NCBI GenBank assembly: GCA_002704825.1
Contig: PAIY01000111.1
Location: forward strand, 1-35,579
DNA length: 35,579 nt
Reading direction: 5' to 3'
Source: Phycisphaeraceae bacterium
GTDB taxonomy: Bacteria > Planctomycetota > Phycisphaerae > Phycisphaerales > Phycisphaeraceae
Positions 1 to 8,268 of the stretch are shown here, one piece after another (position 1 is the stretch's first letter; every line of letters starts with the position of its first letter). Position numbers and translations under genes: made by a program. The notes beneath the pieces were generated by a model, which had not been told where the DNA came from, ran no database searches, and saw only the letters and a list, made by a program, of their open reading frames with translations.

Positions 1-100
1 GAACATGCCATGCGTACAGGCGATCAGACAGCTATCCAATTAACCAATTCAGCTCGCGAACACCAGACGACAAAGGCCAAAGCCCTTCCTGGGGGACGTG

Positions 101-239
101 ATCCAGCGGCGGAACGCTGGCGGGGTTTGGGGCAGAGCCCCATCTCAATATAAGTCTTCAATTCCTTTGAATGCAATACGTGAACACAGCTTGCCATGAT
201 GCCCCGATCTCGCAAGGGGGTCCGGGGGGCGAAGCTCCC
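101..239. repeat. G-rich palindromic repeats upstream of agmatine deiminase
   Basis: Three short structures lie here. CCAGCG at 103-108 pairs with CGCTGG at 115-120. GGGGC at 129-133 pairs with GCCCC at 137-141 across a 3-nt loop. At 216-239 a run of G is followed by TCCGGGGGGCGAAGCTCCC, which can fold the same way. The last one shares TCCGGGGG and CGA-GC with the G-rich repeats found elsewhere in the window (for example 16154-16169). No gene is seen in 1-308. Confidence 0.55.
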
Positions 240-308
240 TGGCATGAAATCTTTTTCCCAAATACCAGTCAGTCACCAACGATCCATCACTGCGGATATC
301 ATACGGCC

Positions 309-1358
309 ATGATCCAACACCATGAACTGATCGCTGAACATCACCTGCTTGATCGCCCTACACAGACGGCTACTGATATGGGCTTTCGGATGCCTGCTGA
401 ATGGGAGCCGCACGATGGCGTGTGGGTTAGTGAACCACACAATGCCAATACCTGGCCAGCAGAGACGTTAGTCAAAGCACAAAAAGAGTTTGCATACTTT
501 CTGAAAAAACTCTCAGAACACACGCCCCCTCTGCGATGTGCGGATTACGGCATCAAGACCGATGACAGTTGGATTCGAGATTATGGCCCGGTGTTTGTGA
601 TTGATGATCAAGGCCAACGCGCAGTCCATGACTTTCGCTTCAATTGCTGGGGTACGGGTTACGGGCCGTATGACCAGGATGATCTGGTCCCTCAACAGAT
701 TGCAAGAATGCTGGATATTCCCGTCTGGGTGCATCACATGGTACTGGAAGGCGGCGCGATCGAAGTCAATGGCAAGGGAACTGTCATGACTCCGCAAAAA
801 TGCCTCACCACCGCAACACGCAATCCGTACATGACCGTAGAACAGGCAGAAGTTGCTTTACACCAATCACTTGGGACAAGACATTGTCTCTGGACCCCGC
901 ACATCCATCTTGCAGGCGATGACACTGGTGGGCATATCGACACCTTCTGTCGATTCATTGCTGAGGATACGATTGCTGCCATCCGCGCTCCCAGGAGTCA
1001 CCCGGACCATGAGCATTTGGAAGTACTCTGGGACTACCTCAAGACGGCGCGGGACCAGGATGGAAACCTGTTTAATCTCGTCGAGTTGCCGGTCCCCGAT
1101 GTGATGGAGTATGACTATCCCGACGTTTTTGGTGTTGAGCCGGGTGTCCAACGTGTCCCCGCGGGTTATGCTAATTTCCTGATTTCCAACGGCGGGGTGT
1201 TTCTGCCGGTGTATGGACAGGATGCCGATGACATTGCCTGCAAGGTACTGGAACAAGCCATGCCCGGTTACCGCATCCATCCGATCCCCGGCCAATGGCT
1301 GATCATCGGGATGGGCAGTTTGCATTGCATGACACAACAGCAACCTGTCACAGGATAG
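309..1358 (+). CDS. aguA: Agmatine deiminase (agmatine iminohydrolase)
   Basis: This cytoplasmic enzyme hydrolyses agmatine to N-carbamoylputrescine and ammonia, the first step from agmatine to putrescine. It belongs to the peptidyl-arginine-deiminase-like fold. Visible family motifs, in order, are GFRMPAEWEPHDGVWV near the N-terminus, DSWIRDYGPVFV, a GG-containing EGGAIEVNG segment, HIDTFCRF with the catalytic histidine region, and GMGSLHCMTQQQP at the C-terminus carrying the catalytic cysteine at about residue 340. The frame is open from 171, but the ATG at 309 gives 349 residues, close to the usual family length; the upstream 46 codons cover the G-rich repeat and look non-coding. No partner (N-carbamoylputrescine amidase) is adjacent. 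The gene converges with parB. Confidence 0.9.
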   Translation: MIQHHELIAEHHLLDRPTQTATDMGFRMPAEWEPHDGVWVSEPHNANTWPAETLVKAQKEFAYFLKKLSEHTPPLRCADYGIKTDDSWIRDYGPVFVIDDQGQRAVHDFRFNCWGTGYGPYDQDDLVPQQIARMLDIPVWVHHMVLEGGAIEVNGKGTVMTPQKCLTTATRNPYMTVEQAEVALHQSLGTRHCLWTPHIHLAGDDTGGHIDTFCRFIAEDTIAAIRAPRSHPDHEHLEVLWDYLKTARDQDGNLFNLVELPVPDVMEYDYPDVFGVEPGVQRVPAGYANFLISNGGVFLPVYGQDADDIACKVLEQAMPGYRIHPIPGQWLIIGMGSLHCMTQQQPVTG

Positions 1359-1449
1359 TGCGTTACAGGTATATGTAATAAATTTAAAAGATTGTCCATA
1401 AAAGAGTTAGGAAGAATGCTTTCTTGCGGTCGCTTCCGTGTTCAACGCA

Positions 1450-1634
1450 TTTTTAGCCACAGATGCACACTGATACACACAGATGTTTAAGACAAGATTT
1501 TCTGTCATCTTGATCTGTCTAGACGATGAACTGGCCTTACGCCCCAATGCCATAACACGACACAGATGGCCTTTGTGATTGGCGATTGGCATTGCCTTAA
1601 TCTGTATTGATCTGTGCGCATCTGTGGCAAAATC
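1450..1634. repeat. Inverted-repeat (MITE-like) element, CACAGATG family, copy 1
   Basis: The left arm at about 1450-1487 is built of short units such as GCCACAGATGCACACTGATA. The right arm at about 1598-1634 is its imperfect reverse complement, ending ATCTGTGGC. Roughly 110 nt separate the arms, and these include a smaller inverted pair around CAATGCCA/TGGCATTG. The left arm recurs near 7319-7353 with one mismatch in 35 nt. No transposase is present, so the element is non-autonomous or a fixed palindrome. It fills the gap between two convergent genes and could act as a bidirectional terminator. Confidence 0.7.
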
Positions 1635-1673
1635 GGCCTTGAGCAATCTCGTCACGAATGCATCGGCTATTGA

Positions 1674-2669
1674 TCAGTCCGCCAGGTCGACACCCAGTTT
1701 TTGCAGGAAGGTGTCGAACTGATCCAGTGAGTAAAAGTCCAGCGCCAATGAGCCACTGCCCTTTTTTCGGCCGGGTTTGATGATGACTTTGGTCCCCAGT
1801 TGCTGACTGATTTGCTGTTGCAGATCAAGGATGTGAGCCCGTTTACCCAGCGAGGTGATCTGGTCCGGATCGTATGCAACGGTCTCACCCTTTTCCGTCT
1901 TCTCATTCATCTGGGCAACGAGTTTTTCCAACGCTCGCACGCTCAGACTCTGGGCGATGGCTTTTTTCGCCAAATCCAACTGCTGATTCGGGTCGGATAA
2001 CCCTGCAATGGTCTTGGCCTGCCCGTTGGAGAGCTTCCCATCCAGCACCAGCTGCTGAACCTCAACTGGCAGGTCCAATAATCGGAGATAGTTGCTGATC
2101 GTTGACCGCTGAATCCCCACACGCTCTGCGACCTGACCATGGCTGAGTTCAAACAGTTTGATGAGGTTATCAAACGCCTTGGCACGTTCAATCGGGTTCA
2201 GATCCTCACGTTGGAGGTTTTCGATCAGTGACCACTCGGCTGTTTGCTGATCGGTGAGTTCACGAATGATGGCTGGCACGGTTTGGAGTTCAGCAATCTG
2301 AGATGCACGCCAACGACGCTCCCCTGCCACAATCTGGTATGTGCCATCGACGCCTGGTCTCACGATCACCGGCTGCATGATCCCATCGGTTTTGATGGAT
2401 TGCGCCAGCCCTGCCAAAGCTTCATCGTCAAAATGCTTACGCGGCTGATCCGGATTGGGGACGATCTTTTTAATCGGCAAATACACCACCGCGTCACCGG
2501 TAGGCTTAATTTCGCGGCTATTTTCGGCTGTTTCGACCGTTTCAGGGGCATTTTCAACCTCCTGAACGTCATTTTCAGCCTCAGCAGGGGGTTGAACCTG
2601 TACATTTTGAGATAGCAATGCGGAAAGACCTCGACCCAGACGGGGTGAACGAGCGCGTGATTCTGACAT
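1674..2669 (-). CDS. parB: ParB chromosome-partitioning protein
   Basis: ParB is a CTP-dependent DNA clamp that loads at parS sites and helps segregate the replication origin. The 331-residue product has a basic N-terminus containing the RLGRGLSALL motif typical of ParA-contacting ParB tails. A linker rich in Glu and Ala follows, then the CTPase domain with GERRWRAS and ENLQREDLNPIE, then a helix-turn-helix (HGQVAERVGIQRSTISNYLR), and a C-terminal dimerisation region. The ATG at 2669 has AAGGAG six nt upstream; a TTG at 2687 is also open but sits in front of that ribosome site. Two parS palindromes lie 57-145 nt upstream. A parA gene, usually directly upstream, is not present. Confidence 0.95.
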   Translation of the reverse strand: MSESRARSPRLGRGLSALLSQNVQVQPPAEAENDVQEVENAPETVETAENSREIKPTGDAVVYLPIKKIVPNPDQPRKHFDDEALAGLAQSIKTDGIMQPVIVRPGVDGTYQIVAGERRWRASQIAELQTVPAIIRELTDQQTAEWSLIENLQREDLNPIERAKAFDNLIKLFELSHGQVAERVGIQRSTISNYLRLLDLPVEVQQLVLDGKLSNGQAKTIAGLSDPNQQLDLAKKAIAQSLSVRALEKLVAQMNEKTEKGETVAYDPDQITSLGKRAHILDLQQQISQQLGTKVIIKPGRKKGSGSLALDFYSLDQFDTFLQKLGVDLAD

Positions 2670-2723
2670 GGAAGACTCCTTATCCAAGACTTCTCAGTCT
2701 AATAACTATCCCCCCTCCCGCAA

Positions 2724-2743
2724 CCTGTTCCACGTGGAACAGG
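2724..2743. promoter_or_regulatory. parS site 1 (perfect 20-bp palindrome)
   Basis: The sequence CCTGTTCCACGTGGAACAGG is its own reverse complement and contains the 16-bp core TGTTCCACGTGGAACA, a standard bacterial parS variant. It lies about 55 nt upstream of the parB start. It may nucleate ParB loading and could also autoregulate parB. Confidence 0.93.
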
Positions 2744-2797
2744 ACAATTAATCTTTCAAATAAGATTTTGCGTGACCCATTGCTGACGTCAAACAGG

Positions 2798-2813
2798 TGT
2801 TCCACGTGGAACC
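2798..2813. promoter_or_regulatory. parS site 2
   Basis: TGTTCCACGTGGAACC differs from the perfect site at 2726-2741 only in the last base. The two palindrome centres are 72 bp apart, about seven helical turns, so both sites face the same side of the DNA. Confidence 0.9.
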
Positions 2814-3437
2814 ACGCTGTTTCGACAAGGCATGTTGACCATGGAGGCCACAGAGAGAACAGATGCGAGAAACCATCAAATAGCAAATATAAAACCCGTC
2901 CGGACGTGTTATTCAGGTGTGATAACCACTGCTAAAGTCGGATGACTTTTTTCTGAATGCTCATGAACTCAAATGGATGATCGCCAGGTGTCAATCTGGT
3001 TACAGGTAAAACCAACAAGACATCATTCACGTGATCAGCATCACAAACATGACAGATCGATTTTTTATCCCTGTTAAGCATTTTCCTTGTGTTGAAAACC
3101 ATGAGCGCCGGGTTTACAACGGACGGCCTAAGCCCTGGTACTTCATTCCAGGGACATTGTGTGAGGGAAAACAGCATAACCTCGTTAAGACATTTGCTTG
3201 AAAAAGTCTTTGGCGTTTAACGATCTGTGAGCTTACTGTGATCTGTGGTAAAAATGCCATGACAAAGATGGGTAAAGCCGTTTGACAGTTGCCAGAAACA
3301 TTATCGGAATTCAATTGAGAATTCGTTTGGTAGCAGGGCGTTGAAATCGTAGGTTTGAGTACCCTTGGCGCCCGATAAGTCTTCGCCTCACAACGCAATG
3401 TTGTCATTCTGACTTGGACGCCGATACTAGTTGCATT
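2814..3437. other. Gene-free spacer between the parS sites and the histidine kinase
   Basis: About 620 nt hold no reading frame with recognisable protein features on either strand. The only local structure noted is a small palindrome around GAATTCAATTGAGAATTC near 3308. ParA would be expected beside parB, but no Walker-type or other ParA-like segment is seen here. Confidence 0.6.
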
Positions 3438-4268
3438 ATGACCACACCTACTTCGGATCCGGTAATGATGTCCGACACCGATCAATTGGCGGGGATTGAG
3501 CAGCTGCTTGAGCATTTTGAGCAGTTGGAGCGGCAATTCACCTCGGTCCGTGAATCGTTGACGCGATCACACCGACTGACGACGTTGGGGACGTTGTCTT
3601 CGATTGTGGCCCATGAGCTCAACAACATCTTCACGCCAATCATGAGTTACGCCGAATTGGCCATGCACCGCCCGGATGATGCCAACCTGACGCGCAAGGC
3701 GTTGGAGAAGGCTTTTGCCGGCTGTCAGCGCGCCTCCAAGATCAGTCAGTGCATTCTCGAATTTTCACACAGCAGTGATCAGACGCGGATCGCCAATCTC
3801 CCGCAGATGGTCCAGGACACCCTGTCCTGCCTGGCACGTGATCCGGCCAAGGACGGGATTGAATTGCTGGTGGATGTGCCTGATGTCCAGGTGCAGATGT
3901 CGCCGTTGAATCTCCAGCAGGTGTTGTTGAACCTTATCCTTAATGCCAGAAAGGTCTTACGAAAAACAGGGGGTGTTCTTGAGATCACAGGCAAGGCTCA
4001 AGGCGCCCACATTGAGCTGGCAATCTCCGACACAGGCCCGGGGATACCTGTCGAGATTCGTGAAACATTGTTTGATCCGTTCGTGACCCAGAATGCTGAC
4101 CCTAACGATGTGAACAATGAAAGCAAAGGCACGGGTTTGGGGCTGTGTATCTGTCGCGACCTGGTTCACCAGGTGGGCGGTGAGATCGATTTTAAGTCCG
4201 AAGCAGGGCAAGGCACCACATTTTTTCTGACTTTGCCAATCCTTCAGGACCTCTACGAAACCACCTGA
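3438..4268 (+). CDS. Sensor-less histidine kinase (NtrB-like transmitter module)
   Basis: The 276-residue product is a soluble transmitter with no membrane segment and no recognisable sensor domain. An N-terminal coiled-coil-like stretch (about residues 18-45) leads into the phosphoacceptor helix with H59 in VAHELNNIFTPI, the H-box form seen in NtrB-type kinases. The ATP-binding domain shows an N-box (NLILNARKVL, N169), a G1 box (DTGPGIP, from D198) and a G2 box (GTGLGLCI, 231-238), ending GTTFFLTLPI. All catalytic residues appear intact. No response regulator is adjacent, so its partner and signal are unknown. The ATG at 3438 has no clear Shine-Dalgarno; a second ATG pair at residues 10-11 is a possible alternative start. 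Confidence 0.87.
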   Translation: MTTPTSDPVMMSDTDQLAGIEQLLEHFEQLERQFTSVRESLTRSHRLTTLGTLSSIVAHELNNIFTPIMSYAELAMHRPDDANLTRKALEKAFAGCQRASKISQCILEFSHSSDQTRIANLPQMVQDTLSCLARDPAKDGIELLVDVPDVQVQMSPLNLQQVLLNLILNARKVLRKTGGVLEITGKAQGAHIELAISDTGPGIPVEIRETLFDPFVTQNADPNDVNNESKGTGLGLCICRDLVHQVGGEIDFKSEAGQGTTFFLTLPILQDLYETT

Positions 4269-4565
4269 ATCTTACATTTTTGTCGCGATGCAAATATGCA
4301 CTCAGGCAGGTATTTGGGACTACCGTCCATACCCTGCTCACTCGCGAATTTCCGTGCGTATGAACAGGGATCGCTGTGAGTCGTTGAACTTAAGGCATAT
4401 ACGTTCGCCCCGCGGTGGAACTCGTCAACGTAAAGGCTACCCTTTCCGGTTATTTGGTTGTTTTTAAAGGCCCCAATAAAGATAAAACTGTGTTTTAAAC
4501 TTCTTAATTATATTAAAGCATTGAACTTATATTTAAAATTTTTTTACTTTTTTATATCAATTCGC
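4269..4565. other. AT-rich gene-free spacer
   Basis: No coding frame is supported. The stretch 4480-4560 is unusually AT-rich compared with the rest of the window (TTAAAATTTTTTTACTTTTT-like sequence) and runs straight into a good promoter match at 4566. It may act as an UP-element-like or curved-DNA region for that promoter. Confidence 0.5.
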
Positions 4566-4593
4566 TTGCTTTGAAATAGCGGTATGTTAATAT
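4566..4593 (+). promoter_or_regulatory. Predicted sigma-70-type promoter
   Basis: TTGCTT at 4566-4571 and TAATAT at 4588-4593 are separated by 16 nt. Transcription would start near 4600-4601, exactly where the first stem of the downstream structured RNA begins. Confidence 0.55.
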
Positions 4594-4600
4594 TGAGTAA

Positions 4601-4709
4601 GTTGAGTGAGCGACAGTGACTCACCAAGCTGGGACTGACCCACTCAACGACATCCCATTGCCCCCGGAAGGGCTCGGTTCCGCATCTGTGGGCCGGGCCT
4701 TATTTTTTT
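4601..4709 (+). ncRNA. Candidate small RNA or structured leader ending in a terminator
   Basis: Directly after the promoter, GTTGAGTG at 4601-4608 pairs perfectly with CACTCAAC at 4641-4648, with CAGT/ACTG pairing inside. A second structure follows: CCCGG at 4663-4667 pairs with CCGGG at 4693-4697, or alternatively CGGAA at 4665-4669 pairs with TTCCG at 4678-4682. The second stem is followed by a seven-T run at 4703-4709, as in an intrinsic terminator. The two mutually exclusive pairings and the cheX gene 63 nt downstream fit either an attenuator/riboswitch or an independent sRNA of about 110 nt. It does not match a riboswitch class I can recognise. Confidence 0.5.
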
Positions 4710-4772
4710 GCTTAACACAGCCGTCCATTTTGCCGATAGCCCCTGTACGATCTTGCAAGGGCAGAGCTACTT

Positions 4773-5255
4773 ATGAAAATGGACATGCGATTTATCGAGC
4801 CGTTTGTTTCGTCTTTGCAGAATGTGTTTACCTGCATGCTCGGGACACCGGCCCAACTGGGTAAGCCCTTCCTCAAAGGTGCCATGACCCAGCAGGTGGA
4901 CATTGTTGCCATCATTTCACTCTCCGGCGACGTCATCGGCAGCACCGTTCTGGGATTCCCCAAGCAGACCGCTTTAGCCATCGCTTCCCAATTTGCTGGC
5001 GAAGAAATGACACTGGATCACCCGGATTTGCCCGATGCCCTGGGTGAATTGATCAATATGGTCACCGGCAGCGCCAAAGCCAATCTTAAAGGAATCACCG
5101 CCTCAATTTCGCTTCCCCGTGTCATCGCGGGTAATAGTGTCATGGTCGGTGGCCCGAAAACACTTCCTTTCGTTGTGATCCCCTTCAAGTCCGACCTGGG
5201 CTACTTCTATCTGGAACTGGCAGTACTCAGCAACGAAAAGTCTGAAGCTGCCTGA
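4773..5255 (+). CDS. cheX: CheX-family CheY-P phosphatase
   Basis: CheX proteins dephosphorylate the chemotaxis response regulator CheY-P. The 160-residue product has the usual length and the alpha/beta fold pattern of the CheC/CheX/FliY family. The catalytic ExxN motif is present as E92 and N95 in GELINMVTGSAK. A hydrophobic strand pair (VDIVAIISLSG) precedes it and the family-typical LPFVVIPF strand follows. No CheA, CheW or CheY lies nearby, so it probably serves a system encoded elsewhere, or another response regulator; the histidine kinase 500 nt upstream is on the same strand. Start: the first of three close ATG codons. The structured leader at 4601-4709 may control it. Confidence 0.85.
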   Translation: MKMDMRFIEPFVSSLQNVFTCMLGTPAQLGKPFLKGAMTQQVDIVAIISLSGDVIGSTVLGFPKQTALAIASQFAGEEMTLDHPDLPDALGELINMVTGSAKANLKGITASISLPRVIAGNSVMVGGPKTLPFVVIPFKSDLGYFYLELAVLSNEKSEAA

Positions 5256-5892
5256 TCAACACGCACTTTGGATGAGCTTGTGGTCATTACGTACCCAACC
5301 GGAACAACGTTCAGTAGCAACTTCCAATGGATCAACACAACCGGTAATGACAGCGGTCAGCGCATCATCATCAGCTCCAGCGCAGATTTAACCATGACAG
5401 CTTCGACCGTTGGATTACCAAACAACGACGAACTGACAGCTGATGGAATTGATAACCATGTAACCAGTCAAAGTCGAACCCGTGGCTGGCGTGGCAACAT
5501 CGATCCAGTGTTGTCCTCAGTGGCAACTACACCGGACGGTTAGCCAGCAACTGGGATAACCACCATGTCAAGTTCGGCCTGTTGATTCAATTCTGATTCA
5601 ACCACCATTGTGTTGGACACAATCCAATCCATATAGAAGAGATTCAACGTCATCCGGGGTTGTTTTATCGGGGTGGCATTTTTCATTTTTTGAGTAACAG
5701 GGGAATCAACCTCTGCCACAGAATGACGGCATGAAGTGAATTGAGCCAAATCATCTTGACTGGGTTGCAATGGGCAGTGCCGATGTTCGCGGTGCGGGAT
5801 TGGTTGATGCCTGCAGTGGCTTGCTTCGGATTATCTGCTGATGGTCGACAGAACGATCGCATAAGATTTCACGCCGCCGATTCGAACGCCGT
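5256..5892. other. Gene-poor region with weak open frames
   Basis: A 91-codon frame on + (5268-5543, TTG start, 13 nt after cheX) has a polar Ser/Thr/Asn-rich composition and no recognised domain. A 76-codon frame on - (5540-5770) is likewise unrecognised. Either may be a decayed gene remnant. Neither has a ribosome site or a family signature, so neither is called as a gene. Confidence 0.35.
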
Positions 5893-6192
5893 TCACTTGC
5901 TGGCGGTCACATATTTTGCAGGATCCGCTTTGAAGATGGGTGCACAGTCATCACAGCAGAAGCCGTAGGTCTTGCCCGCGTATTCGACCGCGACCCCTTT
6001 GCCGGTGATTGGGTGCTTGCCGACCGGGCAGAGCTCGTTGTCGAATTTGGCTTGAGGCTGCGTCGTTGTCGGTTGTGATGTCGGGACGGTGACATCAGAA
6101 GCAGGGGTAGCAGGTGCTTCCTCCTTGCCACACCCAGCCAGGGTCATACTCGCAACAGCCAGGCATCCGACGGTCAGAATGGTTTTGAACAT
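5893..6192 (-). CDS. Small lipoprotein with a YHS/TRASH-like metal-binding motif
   Basis: The 99-residue product has a lipoprotein signal peptide with lipobox LAGC (C21), then a Thr/Pro/Gln-rich linker (22-48), then a compact domain. This domain has C55 in ELCPVGKHPITGKG and a YGFCCDDCAPIF segment with C79, C80 and C83, followed by DPAKYV. The pattern resembles YHS or TRASH domains, which bind metals such as copper or heavy metals. The protein is probably anchored in a membrane facing the periplasm, and its substrate is unknown. The ATG at 6192 has AAGGAAAG seven nt upstream and is preferred to an earlier in-frame start at 6288, which would bury the signal peptide. Confidence 0.8.
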   Translation of the reverse strand: MFKTILTVGCLAVASMTLAGCGKEEAPATPASDVTVPTSQPTTTQPQAKFDNELCPVGKHPITGKGVAVEYAGKTYGFCCDDCAPIFKADPAKYVTASK

Positions 6193-6687
6193 GGTGATCT
6201 TTCCTTTTTTTAAGATTTTAACGCAGGAGTCACTGAATATGAACATGCGAACCAGGAAAAATAATCGACTTGTCAGTTTCAGGTCCAAGCTTTGAACAGT
6301 TGGTCGGTATTGGAATTAGCTCAATGTCTCTAACTGCTTTAGGGCCAACATGTTTGGATAATTTTAGGTATTTCTTAACATCATTCAGGATTTTTGTTGC
6401 ACTGTTATAGGGGCCGGTTACAATCGATATCAGCAATATTTTCCAGTTTCTTATCGGGCCAAAAACACGGTTTTTTTGCTATATCGCAAAGTTATTGCTA
6501 TAGTTAAGGAGTTGACAGGATTTTTGACAATCCTTCAAGTGCAGCGAACGTGTTTGGCGATATGTAGAGTGGAAAGAAAAGAACTGCTGCAAAGGCCGCC
6601 TCGGGGATGTGACCAACGGGTCCGAAAGCTCTGAACTGAGGCACGAATTTGGTGCGCTTTGAAATGCAGTTCCAAGGAGTAGACGCC
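6193..6687. other. Gene-free spacer before flgM
   Basis: No supported gene. TTGCTATA occurs twice, at 6476-6483 and 6495-6502, 19 nt apart start to start, about two helical turns. This could be a regulator-binding pair upstream of flgM. The flgM ribosome site AAGGAG lies at the end of the region (6674-6679). Confidence 0.4.
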
Positions 6688-6966
6688 ATGAATGATATTG
6701 CTCCAATCGGTCGCCCCAACTATTCGGCGATAGGGGGCTCAACACGCCGCGGGGCTTCTCCCGTGACGCCGGTAAACGGTGCGCAGCGTGGCAGTGACGA
6801 GGTTCAATTCTCCGACACCGCCCGTCTGCTCAGCAAACTCCGTGAGTTGCCCGACATCCGACAGGACAAGATTGACCAGGTCCGACAAGCCATCGACGAT
6901 GGCACCTATGACACCGACGAAAAAGTCGATGCCATGCTTGATGCCCTGATGGAAGACATCGCCTGA
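6688..6966 (+). CDS. flgM: FlgM-type anti-sigma-28 factor
   Basis: FlgM binds and inhibits the flagellar sigma factor FliA until the hook is complete, then is exported. The 92-residue product has a disordered Gly/Ser/Pro-rich N-terminal half and a C-terminal half matching the family. Visible blocks are EVQFSDTARLLSKLRELPD, a helix with KIDQVRQAIDDGTYD, and DEKVDAMLDALMEDIA at the end. Start: the ATG at 6688 has AAGGAG eight nt upstream; the in-frame codons back to 6649 lack one. It stands alone with its own terminator, and no other flagellar gene is in the window. Confidence 0.87.
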   Translation: MNDIAPIGRPNYSAIGGSTRRGASPVTPVNGAQRGSDEVQFSDTARLLSKLRELPDIRQDKIDQVRQAIDDGTYDTDEKVDAMLDALMEDIA

Positions 6967-7038
6967 TCCCAATCAAACACCAACGTTCCTGGCTTCTACC
7001 GCACAGGATGTTGGACAATAGCCCCGCAAATCATCACA

Positions 7039-7071
7039 ACATCCCGATCACCAAGGTCGGGATGTTTTTTT
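7039..7071 (+). terminator. Intrinsic terminator after flgM
   Basis: ACATCCCGA at 7039-7047 pairs perfectly with TCGGGATGT at 7057-7065 across a 9-nt loop, followed by a T run to 7071. Confidence 0.88.
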
Positions 7072-7317
7072 ATGCCTTGGTTCCGACGGTGATTAGGCCG
7101 TATACGCCATCGCTGAACTTGTCGCTTGATTCACTCACGTTATACCCATCCCATTTATCAACTCGTGCGTTTGAATCCATTGAGCAGGTTGTGTCAACCC
7201 GGTACCCCATGGAGTAACGTTGACACACTGGGTACCGGATTGACATCCTGTGTTTATTCAAGCACGAGTTATTAACAGGATTGGTATTATTGGCGTGTTG
7301 GGTGTCGGCATGTTCAA

Positions 7318-7660
7318 AGCATTTTTAGCCACAGATGAACACTGATACACACAAAGGTTCCAGACACTGTGACCTTCAACACGTTTGATGGGCGCGGGGC
7401 TTTCGTCAGTTAAGGCATGCCTCGAAGGTTTCGGGCTTGGTAGCCTGTTGCCGAGTGACGTCTGCGGTGTGAATCCGTTTTGGTGAAAAGACAATAATAT
7501 TTTGCTGCATCAAGTTGTGAAGCTCATTGGTTTGAGCAACACGCAGTATCGTAGCTCATGTTTGATCTTGTGAAGGTGTTGCGACATTCACTTTGTGAAT
7601 TGATACAACCCAGCATGCAGTTTCTGATCAATGTTCATCTGTATGTATCTATGGCTAGAG
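7318..7660. repeat. Inverted-repeat element, CACAGATG family, copy 2
   Basis: The left arm (about 7319-7353) matches the left arm of copy 1 (about 1448-1482) with one mismatch in 35 nt. The right arm at about 7626-7660 carries ATCAATGTTCATCTGTATG and TCTATGGCTA, an imperfect reverse complement. The interior differs from copy 1, so the family is defined by its arms. No gene is supported in 7072-7914. Confidence 0.65.
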
Positions 7661-7828
7661 CGTTTCCAGCAATTCAATTTCACGTATTGGCAGATAAGGG
7701 ATGAGGGGTTTGCGATTAGGGATTAGGGTAAAGACAAGGCGATACCTGAATAACAGCCCTAATCCCAAATCCCTAATCACCAAGCCCTTTGATAAGGTAG
7801 TTGAAGATGAATTGCTGGAAACGCTCTA
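7656..7828. repeat. Nested element with perfect 21-bp terminal inverted repeats
   Basis: AGAGCGTTTCCAGCAATTC (within 7656-7676) and GAATTGCTGGAAACGCTCT (within 7808-7828) are the cores of a perfect 21-bp inverted repeat. Inside is a second pair: GATTAGGGATTAGGG at 7714-7728 against CCCTAATCCCAAATCCCTAATC-type sequence at 7757-7778. The element is 173 bp with no coding capacity, which is MITE-like. Its left end overlaps the right end of the CACAGATG element. Confidence 0.75.
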
Positions 7829-7914
7829 AAAATGTTTTGAACCCATTTGTCATCGCCTTGCCAACACGCTGAGCGCGACTTGACCCCAGCCAGCTGTACC
7901 TGCACAATCGGGTG

Positions 7915-8211
7915 ATGAACACCGTTCTGATTCTCACAGCAATCATCCTGGTCGTGGTGATCCTCATCGCCATCAACTTCAAACGTCAGTACCAGTTCAT
8001 CCTCACCATCACGGATGGCAAGGTCCAGCAAACCCACGGGAGGGTGGATGAGGCGTTTGTGAATGATGTTCAACGAATCTGCGAACTCTTCAACGTCAAG
8101 CAAGGCACCGTCAAAGGCGTAGCAGGGATCAAGGGGGTGAACATCGTTTGCGCCGGGCCGGTCAAAGCGCAACAACGTGCCATCCAGAATGCCATGAACC
8201 ATCCGATTTGA
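7915..8211 (+). CDS. DUF3634-like small membrane-anchored protein
   Basis: The 98-residue product has one N-terminal transmembrane segment (about residues 3-21). A short soluble domain follows, with the pattern FILTITDGKVQQTHGRV, then a segment around FVNDVQRICELFNV, and GIKGVNIVCAGPV. This resembles DUF3634 proteins, whose function is unknown. The adjacent GTG at 7912 is an alternative start. There is no operon partner; the neighbour converges. Confidence 0.65.
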   Translation: MNTVLILTAIILVVVILIAINFKRQYQFILTITDGKVQQTHGRVDEAFVNDVQRICELFNVKQGTVKGVAGIKGVNIVCAGPVKAQQRAIQNAMNHPI

Positions 8212-8268
8212 GATGAAATCGAAACCGTGATCAGTGTTCAATGACGGGGTGAGTGATGTTTATTAACC

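Noticed and set aside
1407..1655. 82-codon frame on - with a CVYQC-SVAKNALN segment
   Set aside because: The same peptide appears in another frame at 7258-7494 because both cross the CACAGATG repeat; it is a repeat artefact, not a gene.
4601..4709. Known riboswitch class (for example cyclic-di-GMP) upstream of cheX
   Set aside because: The conserved loops of that class are absent, so only an unclassified structured RNA is proposed.
5268..5770. Two short frames between cheX and the metal-site lipoprotein as genes
   Set aside because: No ribosome site, domain or signal is visible; left as possible remnants.
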